A stretch of DNA of 64,000 bases, taken from NCBI RefSeq assembly GCF_040361215.1, contig NZ_APND01000002.1, forward strand, positions 620,001 to 684,000, written 5' to 3'. This DNA comes from Salinisphaera dokdonensis. Lineage in GTDB: Bacteria > Pseudomonadota > Gammaproteobacteria > Nevskiales > Salinisphaeraceae. Every line of letters begins with the position of its first letter. The stretch's first letter is position 1. The translations under genes were made by a program, and so were the position numbers. This document shows positions 8,087-15,381 of the stretch, piece by piece. Under the pieces are notes generated by a model. The model was not told the DNA's origin and searched no databases. It worked only from the letters and a program-made list of their open reading frames with translations.

Positions 8087-8626
8087 ATGAAACGACGTTA
8101 TTTTCTGGGTGCGATGGGCTCGGCTGCGGTCGGCGCGACCGTGATCGGTCGTGCACTGGCCGGTTCGTCCGAGGCGCCTGCCGGTGCCAAGACGGGCGAC
8201 GCGCCCTCGGATGTGGAGGTCTATACCGTGGAGAAAACCGAAGCCGAATGGCGGGAACAGCTTTCGCCGGAAGCATTCGACGTGCTGCGCAAGGCTGGCA
8301 CCGAAGCGCCCGGATCGAGCGAGCTGAACAGCGTGAAGGCCGACGGCGATTACATCTGCGCCGGCTGCGATCTGCCATTGTTCAAGAGTGAGTGGAAATA
8401 CGAGTCCGGCACGGGCTGGCCCAGCTTCTACGAGTTCGTCGAGGGCCATCTCGACTTCAAGACCGACTACAAGCTGATCTGGCCGCGCAAGGAATACCAC
8501 TGCGCGCGTTGTGGCGGCCATCAGGGCCATGTCTTCGACGATGGCCCGAAGCCGAGCGGCAAGCGCTACTGCAACAACGGCGTGGCGTTGAAGTTCGTGC
8601 CCGCGGGAAGCGGCGCCACCGGCTGA
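8087..8626 (+). CDS. msrB: Exported peptide-methionine (R)-S-oxide reductase MsrB
   Basis: 179 aa from ATG 8087 (a GTG lies 6 nt upstream). The N-terminus 'MKRRYFLGAMGSAAVG' looks like a Tat-type twin-arginine leader, so the enzyme is probably periplasmic. The MsrB core spans about residues 50-172: zinc cysteines C91/C94 and C139/C142, 'GTGWPSF' at 108-114, 'GGHQGHVFDDGP' at 143-154 and catalytic C162 in 'RYCNNGVALKF' (usual form RYCINS). It reduces methionine-R-sulfoxide in oxidised proteins. It ends at a bidirectional terminator shared with the DUF2147 gene. Confidence 0.92.
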   Translation: MKRRYFLGAMGSAAVGATVIGRALAGSSEAPAGAKTGDAPSDVEVYTVEKTEAEWREQLSPEAFDVLRKAGTEAPGSSELNSVKADGDYICAGCDLPLFKSEWKYESGTGWPSFYEFVEGHLDFKTDYKLIWPRKEYHCARCGGHQGHVFDDGPKPSGKRYCNNGVALKFVPAGSGATG

Positions 8627-8662
8627 GCGGCGGCCGCTGCCTGATGAGCGCTGGCTGAAACG

Positions 8663-8691
8663 AAAAAGCCCCGGCCGAACCGGGGCTTTTT
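8663..8691. terminator. Bidirectional rho-independent terminator
   Basis: Perfect 12-bp inverted repeat (AAAAAGCCCCGG / CCGGGGCTTTTT) with a 5-nt loop. U tracts form on both strands. It sits between the convergent msrB and DUF2147 genes and can serve both. Confidence 0.92.
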
Positions 8692-8712
8692 CATGTCCGT
8701 CGCGTCAGTAAA

Positions 8713-9192
8713 TTACTGGCTGGCGCCGGCCGATTGCAGCAGATCCTTGTGCACGTTCGGCGCATCGGCCTCTACGCGCTTCCAGGTCTGCGATTTGCCG
8801 ATCAGGCTGATGCCCATATAGCCGCGCACGTCCAGCGAATCGGCGCCGGTCTGGGTGGCCTTGGCCTTGTAGGTCTTGCCGTTGTCGGGCGAGTAGATAT
8901 TGCCGCCCTCGAACTTGCCGTCGCCGACGTATTCGAGTCCCTTGAGCACGGTAACGCCGAGCAGACGGCGATCCTGCTTGGATTCATCCGGATTGTTCTT
9001 GTCGTAACGGGCTTCGCCGCTCTTCGAGCCCACGATGGTGCCCTTGTAGGTGCCGCCGTCCTCGTAGACTTCCACATAGCCGCCGGTGGCGGTTTCCCAG
9101 ACGCCTTCGGCATCCGAGGCCTTCATTTCGGCGGCCATCGCGGTGCCGGCGGTGAGCAGCAGGGCGCTGGCCAGAAATGCACTCTTGAACAT
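8713..9192 (-). CDS. Exported DUF2147 family protein
   Basis: 159 aa from ATG 9192, preceded by AGGAGGAAAACC; a start 15 nt upstream is less likely. A signal peptide ends near 'GTAMA'. The mature part fits DUF2147: 'EGVWETATGGYVEVYEDGGTYKG', 'GVTVLKGLEYVGDGKFEGGNIYSPDNGKTYKAK' and 'DVRGYMGISLIGKSQTWKRV'. It is a small beta-barrel or calycin-like exported protein of unknown role. A 7-bp inverted repeat lies 36 bp upstream of the start. Codon use is like that of its neighbours. Confidence 0.88.
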   Translation of the reverse strand: MFKSAFLASALLLTAGTAMAAEMKASDAEGVWETATGGYVEVYEDGGTYKGTIVGSKSGEARYDKNNPDESKQDRRLLGVTVLKGLEYVGDGKFEGGNIYSPDNGKTYKAKATQTGADSLDVRGYMGISLIGKSQTWKRVEADAPNVHKDLLQSAGASQ

Positions 9193-9227
9193 GGTTTTCC
9201 TCCTCATTGAAAACTGAAGATAGCATG

Positions 9228-9245
9228 CCGTACGAACCCGTACGG
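9228..9245. promoter_or_regulatory. Inverted repeat upstream of the DUF2147 gene
   Basis: CCGTACG-aacc-CGTACGG, perfect 7-bp arms with a 4-nt spacer, starting 36 bp upstream of the DUF2147 ATG. It is operator-like and has no U tract, so it is not a terminator. The regulator is unknown. Confidence 0.4.
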
Positions 9246-9270
9246 AAGATGAACGAAACGCGCTTGATAG

Positions 9271-9288
9271 CCGTCAAATGCCCGTCAA
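9271..9288. promoter_or_regulatory. Direct repeat CCGTCAA x2, 11-bp period
   Basis: Two identical heptamers begin at 9271 and 9282, one helical turn apart, in the divergent gap between DUF2147 and the NYN gene. On the minus strand they read TTGACGG twice. This is the spacing used by OmpR-class response regulators, but no regulator is assigned. Confidence 0.3.
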
Positions 9289-9360
9289 TACAGCAATGCT
9301 AGACTGCGCGCTCATTCTGGCCGTGCCGTCTTCGTGGTGCGTGCCGCAGTAGGAAAGCCC

Positions 9361-10113
9361 ATGTCCGGCGAAGCGCTGATTGCCGTATTCATCGATTTCG
9401 AGAACCTCGCCCTCGGCGTGAAGGATCTGCCCGGCGGCGAGTTCGACATGGGGCTTATCCACAAGCGCGTGCTGGAAAAAGGTCGACTGGTGTTCAAGCG
9501 CGCCTATTGCGACTGGAGCGCCTACCGCAACCAGATGAAGTCGTTTCACTCGATGGGCATCGAGATGATCGACATCCCGCAGACGCGTATCTCCGGAAAG
9601 AACAGCGCGGATATCCGCATGGTCGTCGACGCGCTGGATCTCTGTTACGCCAAGGACCATATCGATACTTTCGTGCTGGTCTCGGGCGATTCCGATTTCT
9701 CGCCGCTGGTCTCCAAGCTCAAGGAGAACAACAAGCGTGTGATCGGCTGCGGGGTGAAGTCCTCGACCTCGGAACTGCTGGTCGCCAACTGCGACGAGTT
9801 CATCTACTACGATGACCTGGTGCGCAAGTCCGGCCGGGCGCGCAAGCGCAAGGCAGAGTCCGGCCAGAAGCAGGACAAGGGGGCGGAAGCGCGCGACAAG
9901 CTGCTCGAGATCGTGTCGTCGCTGGAATCCGACTACGACCCGGTCTGGGGGTCGTTGGTGAAGCAGACGATCAAGCGTGTCTACCCCGGCTTCAACGAAA
10001 GTTACTCCGGCTTCAAGAGCTTCACCGATCTGCTCAAGTCGGCCGAGCAGCACGGTCAGATCACGCTGGAGTACGACGCCGAGCGTGGTAACTACAAGGT
10101 CGCGGTAACCTAG
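9361..10113 (+). CDS. NYN domain / OST-HTH (LOTUS) RNA-binding protein
   Basis: 250 aa from ATG 9361. The N-terminal NYN (PIN-like) nuclease domain (residues 5-152) has the acidic set D12/N15 in 'VFIDFENL', D84 in 'KNSADIRMVVD' and D110/D112 in 'VSGDSDF'. A basic, Lys/Glu-rich linker (155-178) leads to an OST-HTH/LOTUS domain at about 178-250 ('WGSLVKQTIKRVYPGFNESYSGFKSFTDLL'). Family members are predicted ribonucleases acting on structured RNA. Single-gene unit closed by a bidirectional terminator. Function in this organism is unknown. Confidence 0.88.
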   Translation: MSGEALIAVFIDFENLALGVKDLPGGEFDMGLIHKRVLEKGRLVFKRAYCDWSAYRNQMKSFHSMGIEMIDIPQTRISGKNSADIRMVVDALDLCYAKDHIDTFVLVSGDSDFSPLVSKLKENNKRVIGCGVKSSTSELLVANCDEFIYYDDLVRKSGRARKRKAESGQKQDKGAEARDKLLEIVSSLESDYDPVWGSLVKQTIKRVYPGFNESYSGFKSFTDLLKSAEQHGQITLEYDAERGNYKVAVT

Positions 10114-10154
10114 CACCGCACGACGGATTGGCGCTTTCTTTCAGCCGCCCGTAA

Positions 10155-10190
10155 AAAAAGCCCGACGCCGGTCTCGGCGTCGGGCTTTTT
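10155..10190. terminator. Bidirectional rho-independent terminator
   Basis: A 16-bp perfect stem (left arm 10155-10170, right arm 10175-10190) with a GTCT loop and T runs on both strands. It separates the convergent NYN and SOD-like genes. Confidence 0.93.
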
Positions 10191-10221
10191 GTTATCCGGT
10201 CCTAAAGCCGGAACGCCGTGA

Positions 10222-11079
10222 CTACATGGCGTCTTCGCCGCTCTCCATGCTCGAATCCGAGCCGGATTCGGCCGAACCCGAGGCACTGCTGCCGGATTCC
10301 ATGCTCGAGCCGCTGCTGTCGCTCGACGCATTGCCGGACTGCGGCTCGGCGATGCCGACCACACCACAGGCCTGACGCGAACCGGCAGCGCCGATCGGCG
10401 GCTGGCTCGGATCATTGGCTTTGGCGTGGATGATCACACCGCGGCCGATGATCGCCTTGGCACCGGTGAGCGAGGCGCCGTCGAGCATGCCTTCGTGAGT
10501 GGCGCTGCCGTCTTCGCCGGCGTTCAGGTCGCCGAGATCACCGGTGATGTGGTCGATGTCCTCGGGCGGGTTCTTCGAGCTGCCCTTCAGGTTGAAGTGC
10601 GTGCCGGCCGACTTGCCGTCGCCGGACGAACAATCGCCATAGAGATGGAGATGGTAGCCGTGCTTGCCGGGCTCGAGACCTTCGGCCTCGGTTTTATAGG
10701 CCAGGCCGCCATCCTTGGGCGTGAAGCGGATCGTGGCCGACACGCCGTCGTTGCCGTTGGTGGCGTTGAGCACCGCGACCGCGGCCCGAGGCATGTCCTC
10801 GCTCGTGGCGCCGCCCGAGGCGCTGGCGCTCTCACCTGAAGCGCTGTCGTCGCTGGTCGCCATATCCGAGGACATGTTGTCCTGCGATTCGCCGGCGGCA
10901 TCATCGCTCATCTGCGAGTCGTTGCCGCTTTCCATGGCGTTGCTGTTCTGGCTCGCGGTGTTGGTTTCAGGCGCTTCGCCGTTGTTGGCGGCGGCGTTGT
11001 CCTGTTCGTCGTTGTTGCCACATGCGGTCAGGCTCATGGCCAGAAGCATGGCGGCCGAGATGGAGACTACGGATTTCAT
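10222..11079 (-). CDS. Cu/Zn superoxide dismutase-like lipoprotein with acidic Ser-rich flanks
   Basis: 285 aa, GGAAGG upstream of ATG. The lipobox 'SLTAC' puts the lipidated Cys at 20. Residues 21-95 and 248-285 are low-complexity, rich in Ser, Asp, Glu, Gly and Met, with two 'SSMESG' copies in the tail. The SOD fold lies between. Copper ligands are present: H143 and H145 ('GYHLHLYGDC'), bridging H161 ('AGTHFN') and H218 ('VIIHAKANDP'); the disulfide Cys are C150 and C238. The zinc site looks altered: no His where 'KHG' is expected, and the next His is one position off. Envelope protein disproportionating superoxide, if active. Confidence 0.85.
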   Translation of the reverse strand: MKSVVSISAAMLLAMSLTACGNNDEQDNAAANNGEAPETNTASQNSNAMESGNDSQMSDDAAGESQDNMSSDMATSDDSASGESASASGGATSEDMPRAAVAVLNATNGNDGVSATIRFTPKDGGLAYKTEAEGLEPGKHGYHLHLYGDCSSGDGKSAGTHFNLKGSSKNPPEDIDHITGDLGDLNAGEDGSATHEGMLDGASLTGAKAIIGRGVIIHAKANDPSQPPIGAAGSRQACGVVGIAEPQSGNASSDSSGSSMESGSSASGSAESGSDSSMESGEDAM

Positions 11080-11124
11080 CGTTTGCCTTCCTTTTCGTTT
11101 GAAAACATATGCGTGGTGGCGGTT

Positions 11125-11547
11125 CTAGCCACGTCGCGCGGCAATGCGGTCAACCATTGCCGCGGCATCGGTGTCGTCGGCGAACAGTTCGCCGTAATGG
11201 GCCTGCATCCATGGACCGAGATCATTGTCTTCACCGTCGCCGAGCAGACTGGCCAGCGCGTCGATATGCTCGCCGCCGCCGGTCGCGGCTTCACGGCTGA
11301 GCGGGTCGCGCTGGGAATCGACAAAGGCGACCGCCTGTCGATGGCGCGGGGTGTTCGGCTCGGTGACCGAGGCATCGGTGGAGGCGCGGCTAGAGGCCAG
11401 CATGCCTTTCGTGGCCGTGCGGGCCACATCCGCGGCGGTATTTGTCGTACTCGTCACGGCCGAGCAGCCGCCCAGCAAGAACGCGAGCATGGCCGCCGCC
11501 GCGGCGAGGTACAGGCGTTGCGGCCTGAAGAGAGAATAGCTGATCAC
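11125..11547 (-). CDS. Putative lipoprotein of unknown function
   Basis: 140 aa if started at GTG 11547, which has AGGG 6 nt upstream; the open frame extends further but without a signal. The leader runs 'RLYLAAAAAMLAFLLGGC' with lipobox LGGC (C28). The mature part is small, acidic and Ala/Thr-rich, ending 'LFADDTDAAAMVDRIAARRG'. I do not recognise a family with confidence. It is 45 bp upstream of the SOD-like lipoprotein gene on the same strand and may be cotranscribed with it, so an envelope role is the reasonable inference. Confidence 0.6.
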   Translation of the reverse strand: MISYSLFRPQRLYLAAAAAMLAFLLGGCSAVTSTTNTAADVARTATKGMLASSRASTDASVTEPNTPRHRQAVAFVDSQRDPLSREAATGGGEHIDALASLLGDGEDNDLGPWMQAHYGELFADDTDAAAMVDRIAARRG

Positions 11548-11766
11548 GATAACCCTGATGACTGTTGTATTTTCTGACACGCTAGCGCCTGCGTCGTGCC
11601 AGCACAATACGTGGCTTTCGCCAGTCGCGCTGCGGCAAAACGCTTTCGAGCGATGCGGCTCGCGGTTTAATGTGGCGTTCAGCACAGGCCCGTCAACTTG
11701 ATGGCGGTTCGCATGTGTTCGCTTACTCGAGTCCAACCGCCCGAGCCCAACCGCCAAGGAGCCCGC

Positions 11767-12666
11767 GTGACGCGAGAGGTCTTACGTACCCCCGAGGAAC
11801 GCTTTTCCCGCCTGCCGGGATTCGCCTATGCGCCGCACTATGTCGAGGTGGACGGTCTGCGCATGCACTACGTGGATGTCGGTCCGCGCAATGGCCCGGT
11901 CGTGGTGCTCATGCATGGCGAGCCGACCTGGGCGTATCTCTATCGGTTCATGATCGAGCCGCTGGCGGCGGCCGGCTATCGCGTGCTGGCGCCGGATCTG
12001 ATCGGCTGCGGGCGCTCCGACAAGCCGGGCGCTGTCGCGGATTACAGCTACGCCAAACACGTGGCCTGGACATGGGCCTGGTTCGAGCAGCTCGAACTCG
12101 CCGACGTCACGCTGTTCTGTCAGGACTGGGGCTCGTTGATCGGCCTTCGCCTGGTGGCCGAACATTCGGATACCTTCGCCCGCGTGTTCGTCGGCAACGG
12201 CTTTCTGCCGACCGGCGATCAGACCATGCCCAGGGTGTTCTCGCTCTGGCGGGGATTTGCCCTGCGCAGCCCAGTGTTTCCGGTGGGCGCGATCCTGCAG
12301 GCCGGCAGCAAGCGCTGGCTGTCACGCGACGAACGCGCCGCCTATCTCGCGCCGTTTCCCGACAAGCGCTATATGGCCGGAACCCGCGCCTTTCCGGCGC
12401 TGGTGCCAATCGCTCCGGACGACCCGGCCACGCCGGACAACCGTGCGGCATGGGAATCGCTGGAGAAATTCTCGCGCCCGTTTCATACCTGCTTCGCCGA
12501 TGGCGATCCGATTACGCGAGGTGCCGACAAGGTCCTGCGCCGGCGGGTGCCGGGCGCGGCCGATGCCGAGCACACCACCATTCGCGGCGCGCGGCATTTC
12601 CTCCAGGAAGATCAGGGCGCGGCGATCGCCGAATTCATGCTCGCCCAGATGGGGCCTGCACGCTGA
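11767..12666 (+). CDS. Haloalkane dehalogenase (HLD-I type)
   Basis: 299 aa from GTG 11767, with AAGGAG about 7 nt upstream; in-frame ATGs further up lack an RBS. Alpha/beta hydrolase with the dehalogenase set: 'HGEPTW' at 50-55 (oxyanion region), nucleophile D120 followed by halide-binding W121 in 'CQDWGS', acid in 'FADGDPIT' (D245 or D247) and H277 in 'ARHFLQED'. It hydrolyses carbon-halogen bonds to alcohol plus halide. The length and Asp-120 'QDWG' context favour subfamily I (DhlA-like). Natural substrate unknown. It stands alone, divergent from the lipoprotein gene. Confidence 0.88.
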   Translation: MTREVLRTPEERFSRLPGFAYAPHYVEVDGLRMHYVDVGPRNGPVVVLMHGEPTWAYLYRFMIEPLAAAGYRVLAPDLIGCGRSDKPGAVADYSYAKHVAWTWAWFEQLELADVTLFCQDWGSLIGLRLVAEHSDTFARVFVGNGFLPTGDQTMPRVFSLWRGFALRSPVFPVGAILQAGSKRWLSRDERAAYLAPFPDKRYMAGTRAFPALVPIAPDDPATPDNRAAWESLEKFSRPFHTCFADGDPITRGADKVLRRRVPGAADAEHTTIRGARHFLQEDQGAAIAEFMLAQMGPAR

Positions 12667-12711
12667 GCCGGTAGCCGCTCTGCGATCGCGCGAGTCAGTG
12701 CCAGCGCTGAA

Positions 12712-13443
12712 TCAGCGGATTTCCTTGTAGAGCGCCTTGTACTGCGCCGCTGCCCGGCTGCGCGGTGCGAACGCTCGGACCGGCGCACGATGCGCGCCCA
12801 TCTGTTCGACATGGGTGCTGTAGTCGATGAACGTCTTGGGCGCCTTCTTCATGATGTCCGGCGGCGATTCGATCATTTCGCGATGCATCTTGCGACGCCG
12901 GTCGGCCATGGAGAAGAAAGGCGTGACGCGCGTCTTGCCCACCTTCTTGTCGTCGACGTGCTCGAGTACTTCGTCGAGCGCACGTAGCGACAGCGGTGTG
13001 GGTACCGTCGGTACCAGCACCCGATCGGCTGCCCGCAGCACCGAAGTGGCCAGCGCACCGATGCCCGGTGGGCAGTCCAGCACCAGCACGGAATAACTTT
13101 CAGAGAACGGTTCGATCAGGCTTTCGAGCACCTTGCGGGGCTGTTTTGCCGCATGGATCTGTGCGTCCCAGTCGCGATAACCGCGGTCGCCCGGCAGGAC
13201 CGACAGGCGGTCATGTTCGGTCGCCTGCACATGCCGGCCGAGCGCTTCCTTTCCCGAGACGATGCGTTTTGCAGACATCTCGGGGGACGAGTCGACACCC
13301 AGGTACCAGCTCGCCGCGCCCTGCGGGTCCAGGTCCCAAAGCAACACATGCTTGCCGGCTGCGGCCGCTTCATAGGCTAGATTGACCGCAGCGGCAGTCT
13401 TGCCGACGCCGCCCTTGAGGCTGTAAATCGCGTAAGTCTTCAT
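12712..13443 (-). CDS. ParA/MinD-like ATPase, orphan
   Basis: 243 aa from ATG 13443; the open frame upstream is not conserved-looking. Deviant Walker A 'KGGVGKTAAAVNLA' at residues 10-23, 'LWDLDPQGAASWYLG' (A' motif) and 'VLVLDCPPGIG' (Walker B). ParA proteins form ATP-dependent dimers on DNA to position cargo. No parB or parS-like partner is adjacent, so this is an orphan that may position a cellular structure rather than segregate DNA. The neighbour on the divergent side is a metallophosphoesterase, which gives no functional clue. Confidence 0.87.
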   Translation of the reverse strand: MKTYAIYSLKGGVGKTAAAVNLAYEAAAAGKHVLLWDLDPQGAASWYLGVDSSPEMSAKRIVSGKEALGRHVQATEHDRLSVLPGDRGYRDWDAQIHAAKQPRKVLESLIEPFSESYSVLVLDCPPGIGALATSVLRAADRVLVPTVPTPLSLRALDEVLEHVDDKKVGKTRVTPFFSMADRRRKMHREMIESPPDIMKKAPKTFIDYSTHVEQMGAHRAPVRAFAPRSRAAAQYKALYKEIR

Positions 13444-13543
13444 GCGCTGAATCTTAACCAGAAAATCAGCGACGCATCTATCGCGCGCGCGTGACGCGGG
13501 CGTGTCGATTGACTGCCGCCGCGCAGCGGTTAGTCTGCCGTCC

Positions 13544-14032
13544 ATGCGAATAGCCTTGATTGCCGATACCCACGGCATGCTCGACACGCGTATTGCCGAA
13601 GCCGTGGCTGGCGCCGACGTGCTGGTTCATGCCGGCGACGTCGGCAACGACGTGGTCGCCGCGATGACGCCGTTGTCTGAGCGACTGGTGATCGTGCACG
13701 GCAATAACGACCCCCAGGATTCAGGCTGGCCGCAAAGTGAAACGCTCGACCTGCCGGGTGGCCAGCTCGTCGTCATTCACGGGCATCAGTGGCCGGCCAA
13801 AACCCGTCATCGCAAACTGCGCGAACAGTTTCCCGACGCCGGGGCTGTCGTCTGCGGCCACAGTCACCGCCGGGTCATCGATCAGGACGTCGAACCGTGG
13901 GTGCTTAATCCAGGAGCGGCCGGGCGTACGCGGGCCTATGGCGGGCCGGGTTGGCTCGAGCTGATTGCCGGCACCGATGAGTGGCAAGTACGCGGACACG
14001 ACTTGGCGCCAATGAAAAACAAACGGCGCTGA
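13544..14032 (+). CDS. YfcE/MJ0936-type metallophosphoesterase
   Basis: 162 aa from ATG 13544. Calcineurin-like motifs in order: 'IADTHG' (D8, H10), 'HAGDVGND', 'VHGNND', 'VIHGHQW' and 'GHSHRR', ending with 'NPGAAGRTRAY', a small single-domain phosphodiesterase of the YfcE/MJ0936 class. Cytosolic, two-metal hydrolase; the physiological substrate is unknown. A plausible promoter, TTGACT (13509-13514)-16 bp-TAGTCT (13531-13536), would start RNA at or within 1-2 nt of the ATG, implying a leaderless mRNA. A strong terminator follows. Confidence 0.88.
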   Translation: MRIALIADTHGMLDTRIAEAVAGADVLVHAGDVGNDVVAAMTPLSERLVIVHGNNDPQDSGWPQSETLDLPGGQLVVIHGHQWPAKTRHRKLREQFPDAGAVVCGHSHRRVIDQDVEPWVLNPGAAGRTRAYGGPGWLELIAGTDEWQVRGHDLAPMKNKRR

Positions 14033-14064
14033 TCAACCAGTTCGTTACGTTTCGCAGCCTAAAA

Positions 14065-14096
14065 ATAGACGGGCGGCCAAGAGGCCGCCCGTCTAT
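14065..14096. terminator. Rho-independent terminator
   Basis: A 14-bp perfect inverted repeat with an AAGA loop (arms 14065-14078 and 14083-14096). An A-run precedes it and only a short T content follows, so it is better suited to stopping the minus-strand PEP-CTERM transcript, but it lies between two convergent genes and may act on both. Confidence 0.75.
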
Positions 14097-14143
14097 CACT
14101 CGATCGCCAAGGCGCCCTGAGTCAGGAACCGTGGCTCTGGTAT

Positions 14144-14923
14144 CTATCTATGACGGCGACGGGACATGGCGACGAATCCGACACCGAAAAGTCCCAGGCC
14201 GAGTAGCGCCAGGGATGACGGCTCGGGGACGTCGTTCATTGCCACGTTGCCCACGTTCACTCGAATGGCCGACTCACCGAGCAAGGCGCTGTTCATATCG
14301 AATGCCCGCAACGAGAACGTGTACAGGCCAGCGACTGTCGGATCAAAGGGAGTGAACGAGGGCGCCCGATCCAGGAAGGGGTCGCCCGAAAGATAGTCGA
14401 ATCCGAGATTCTGCGACCCTTGCGCAACGCTCGTGCTCGCGGCGAAGGCACCGGCATTGAAGAGGCCGTGTTCGCCTTCATCCGTGCCGCCCGCCGGATC
14501 AAAGTCATAGAGTAGATCGAAAGAGTAGTCCGCCAGTGATCCGTTGCCGCCGTATACCTCGCTGAAAAAGCTGAAGTTCCAGAGGGAACGGTTCTGGTCG
14601 CCGGTCGGTTCGGACGATCCGGGGTCGGCAAAAAAAGTACCTGCCCCGTCATTGGTTACCGGCGGTGCGGTCGATCCGCGAGGCGTAGCCGTCAGGCCCA
14701 GCGTGATGTTGTTGCCGTTGTTTTCGATACGCGTGATCGACACGGCGTCGTTGGGAATGCCGTCACCGCCGAATTCGACGTTGTCGCCCGTGCTGTCGTT
14801 GAGTTCGCCGAAGGTGTCGAATTGCGGTGTGATGGCCGCGGCCTGTGCAGTCACCGCAGCGCCTGCGCTCAAAACAAGCGCGAGCGCGCTGCCGGCTAGA
14901 TAGCGGATACCTGAGTTGGTCAT
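14144..14923 (-). CDS. PEP-CTERM sorted exported protein
   Basis: 259 aa from ATG 14923, with an AGGGGGC SD. An N-terminal signal peptide ends near 'TAQAA'. The body is acidic, Gly/Asn/Asp-rich beta structure ('GDNVEFGGDGIPNDAVSITRIENNG') with no enzyme motif. The C-terminus has the classical sorting signal: 'VPEPSS', a hydrophobic 'LALLGLGLFGVGF' and a basic tail 'SRRRHR'. Such proteins are cleaved by exosortase and linked to extracellular polysaccharide production or biofilm. No exosortase or EPS gene is in the window. A sigma-54-type promoter precedes it. Confidence 0.9.
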   Translation of the reverse strand: MTNSGIRYLAGSALALVLSAGAAVTAQAAAITPQFDTFGELNDSTGDNVEFGGDGIPNDAVSITRIENNGNNITLGLTATPRGSTAPPVTNDGAGTFFADPGSSEPTGDQNRSLWNFSFFSEVYGGNGSLADYSFDLLYDFDPAGGTDEGEHGLFNAGAFAASTSVAQGSQNLGFDYLSGDPFLDRAPSFTPFDPTVAGLYTFSLRAFDMNSALLGESAIRVNVGNVAMNDVPEPSSLALLGLGLFGVGFVAMSRRRHR

Positions 14924-15015
14924 GATGCCCCCTGTGCATGGTGTAGAGGCAAGAACCATCGTGGGTCGCCTGCCGCGTTTTGTACGTCGCCTCGGGATGG
15001 AGGCGAACAAGGGGT

Positions 15016-15031
15016 TGCAAGAAACAAGCCT
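15016..15031 (-). promoter_or_regulatory. Sigma-54 (RpoN)-type promoter for the PEP-CTERM gene
   Basis: On the minus strand the sequence AGGCTTGTTTCTTGCA has GG-N10-GC exactly, with a full TTGCA -12 element; the -24 element (AGGCTTG) is a partial match to TGGCACG. Expected start is near 15005, giving a leader of about 80 nt before the ATG at 14923. Confidence 0.6.
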
Positions 15032-15181
15032 TGTGGAAATATCGTTAAATATCAGATTCTTGAATATAATTTTCAGTTTTTCTGACAAGGGTTGTAATCG
15101 TATCCGACGTCTAATTGGTCGAAAATTCCCGCCAAACGTGCTCGTGCCGTTTATCGGGTCGAAAGCGGGTGCAATAATTCC

Positions 15182-15202
15182 CGACAGGCGCGTCAGCTGT
15201 CG
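15182..15202. promoter_or_regulatory. Dyad CGACAG-N9-CTGTCG, possible enhancer site
   Basis: Perfect 6-bp arms with a 9-nt spacer, about 150-170 bp upstream of the predicted sigma-54 promoter. This is the usual distance for an enhancer-binding protein such as PrsR. Confidence 0.4.
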
Positions 15203-15381
15203 TCTGGCTCGAACGGATTGAGTCGCACTCACGGATCAGGACAAAGAAATCTTTTCGGCTTTTCCCGGAATCGGTCCGGCATGCGTCGCGTGGTGTGACA
15301 GGTGCAACTTGCACACTCGAATCCCGGTCTGGAGCGTGCGCCCAGGCGTTTGGACGTTGCATCCGGCCCTTGCGCGATGAC

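Larger units (their letters stand above)
14924..15381. other. 458-bp non-coding region upstream of the PEP-CTERM gene
   Basis: The longest gene-free stretch in the window. It holds a sigma-54-like -24/-12 element, an AT-rich patch at about 15030-15090, repeated GGTCGAAA (15118 and 15157) and AATTCCCG (15124 and 15176) blocks, and the dyad CGACAG-N9-CTGTCG. I see no plausible coding frame. It reads as an extended regulatory region for the minus-strand gene. Confidence 0.6.

Noticed and set aside
12712..13443. Chromosome partition locus (parAB/parS)
   Set aside because: No ParB homologue or parS-like sites adjacent; only an orphan ParA is supported.
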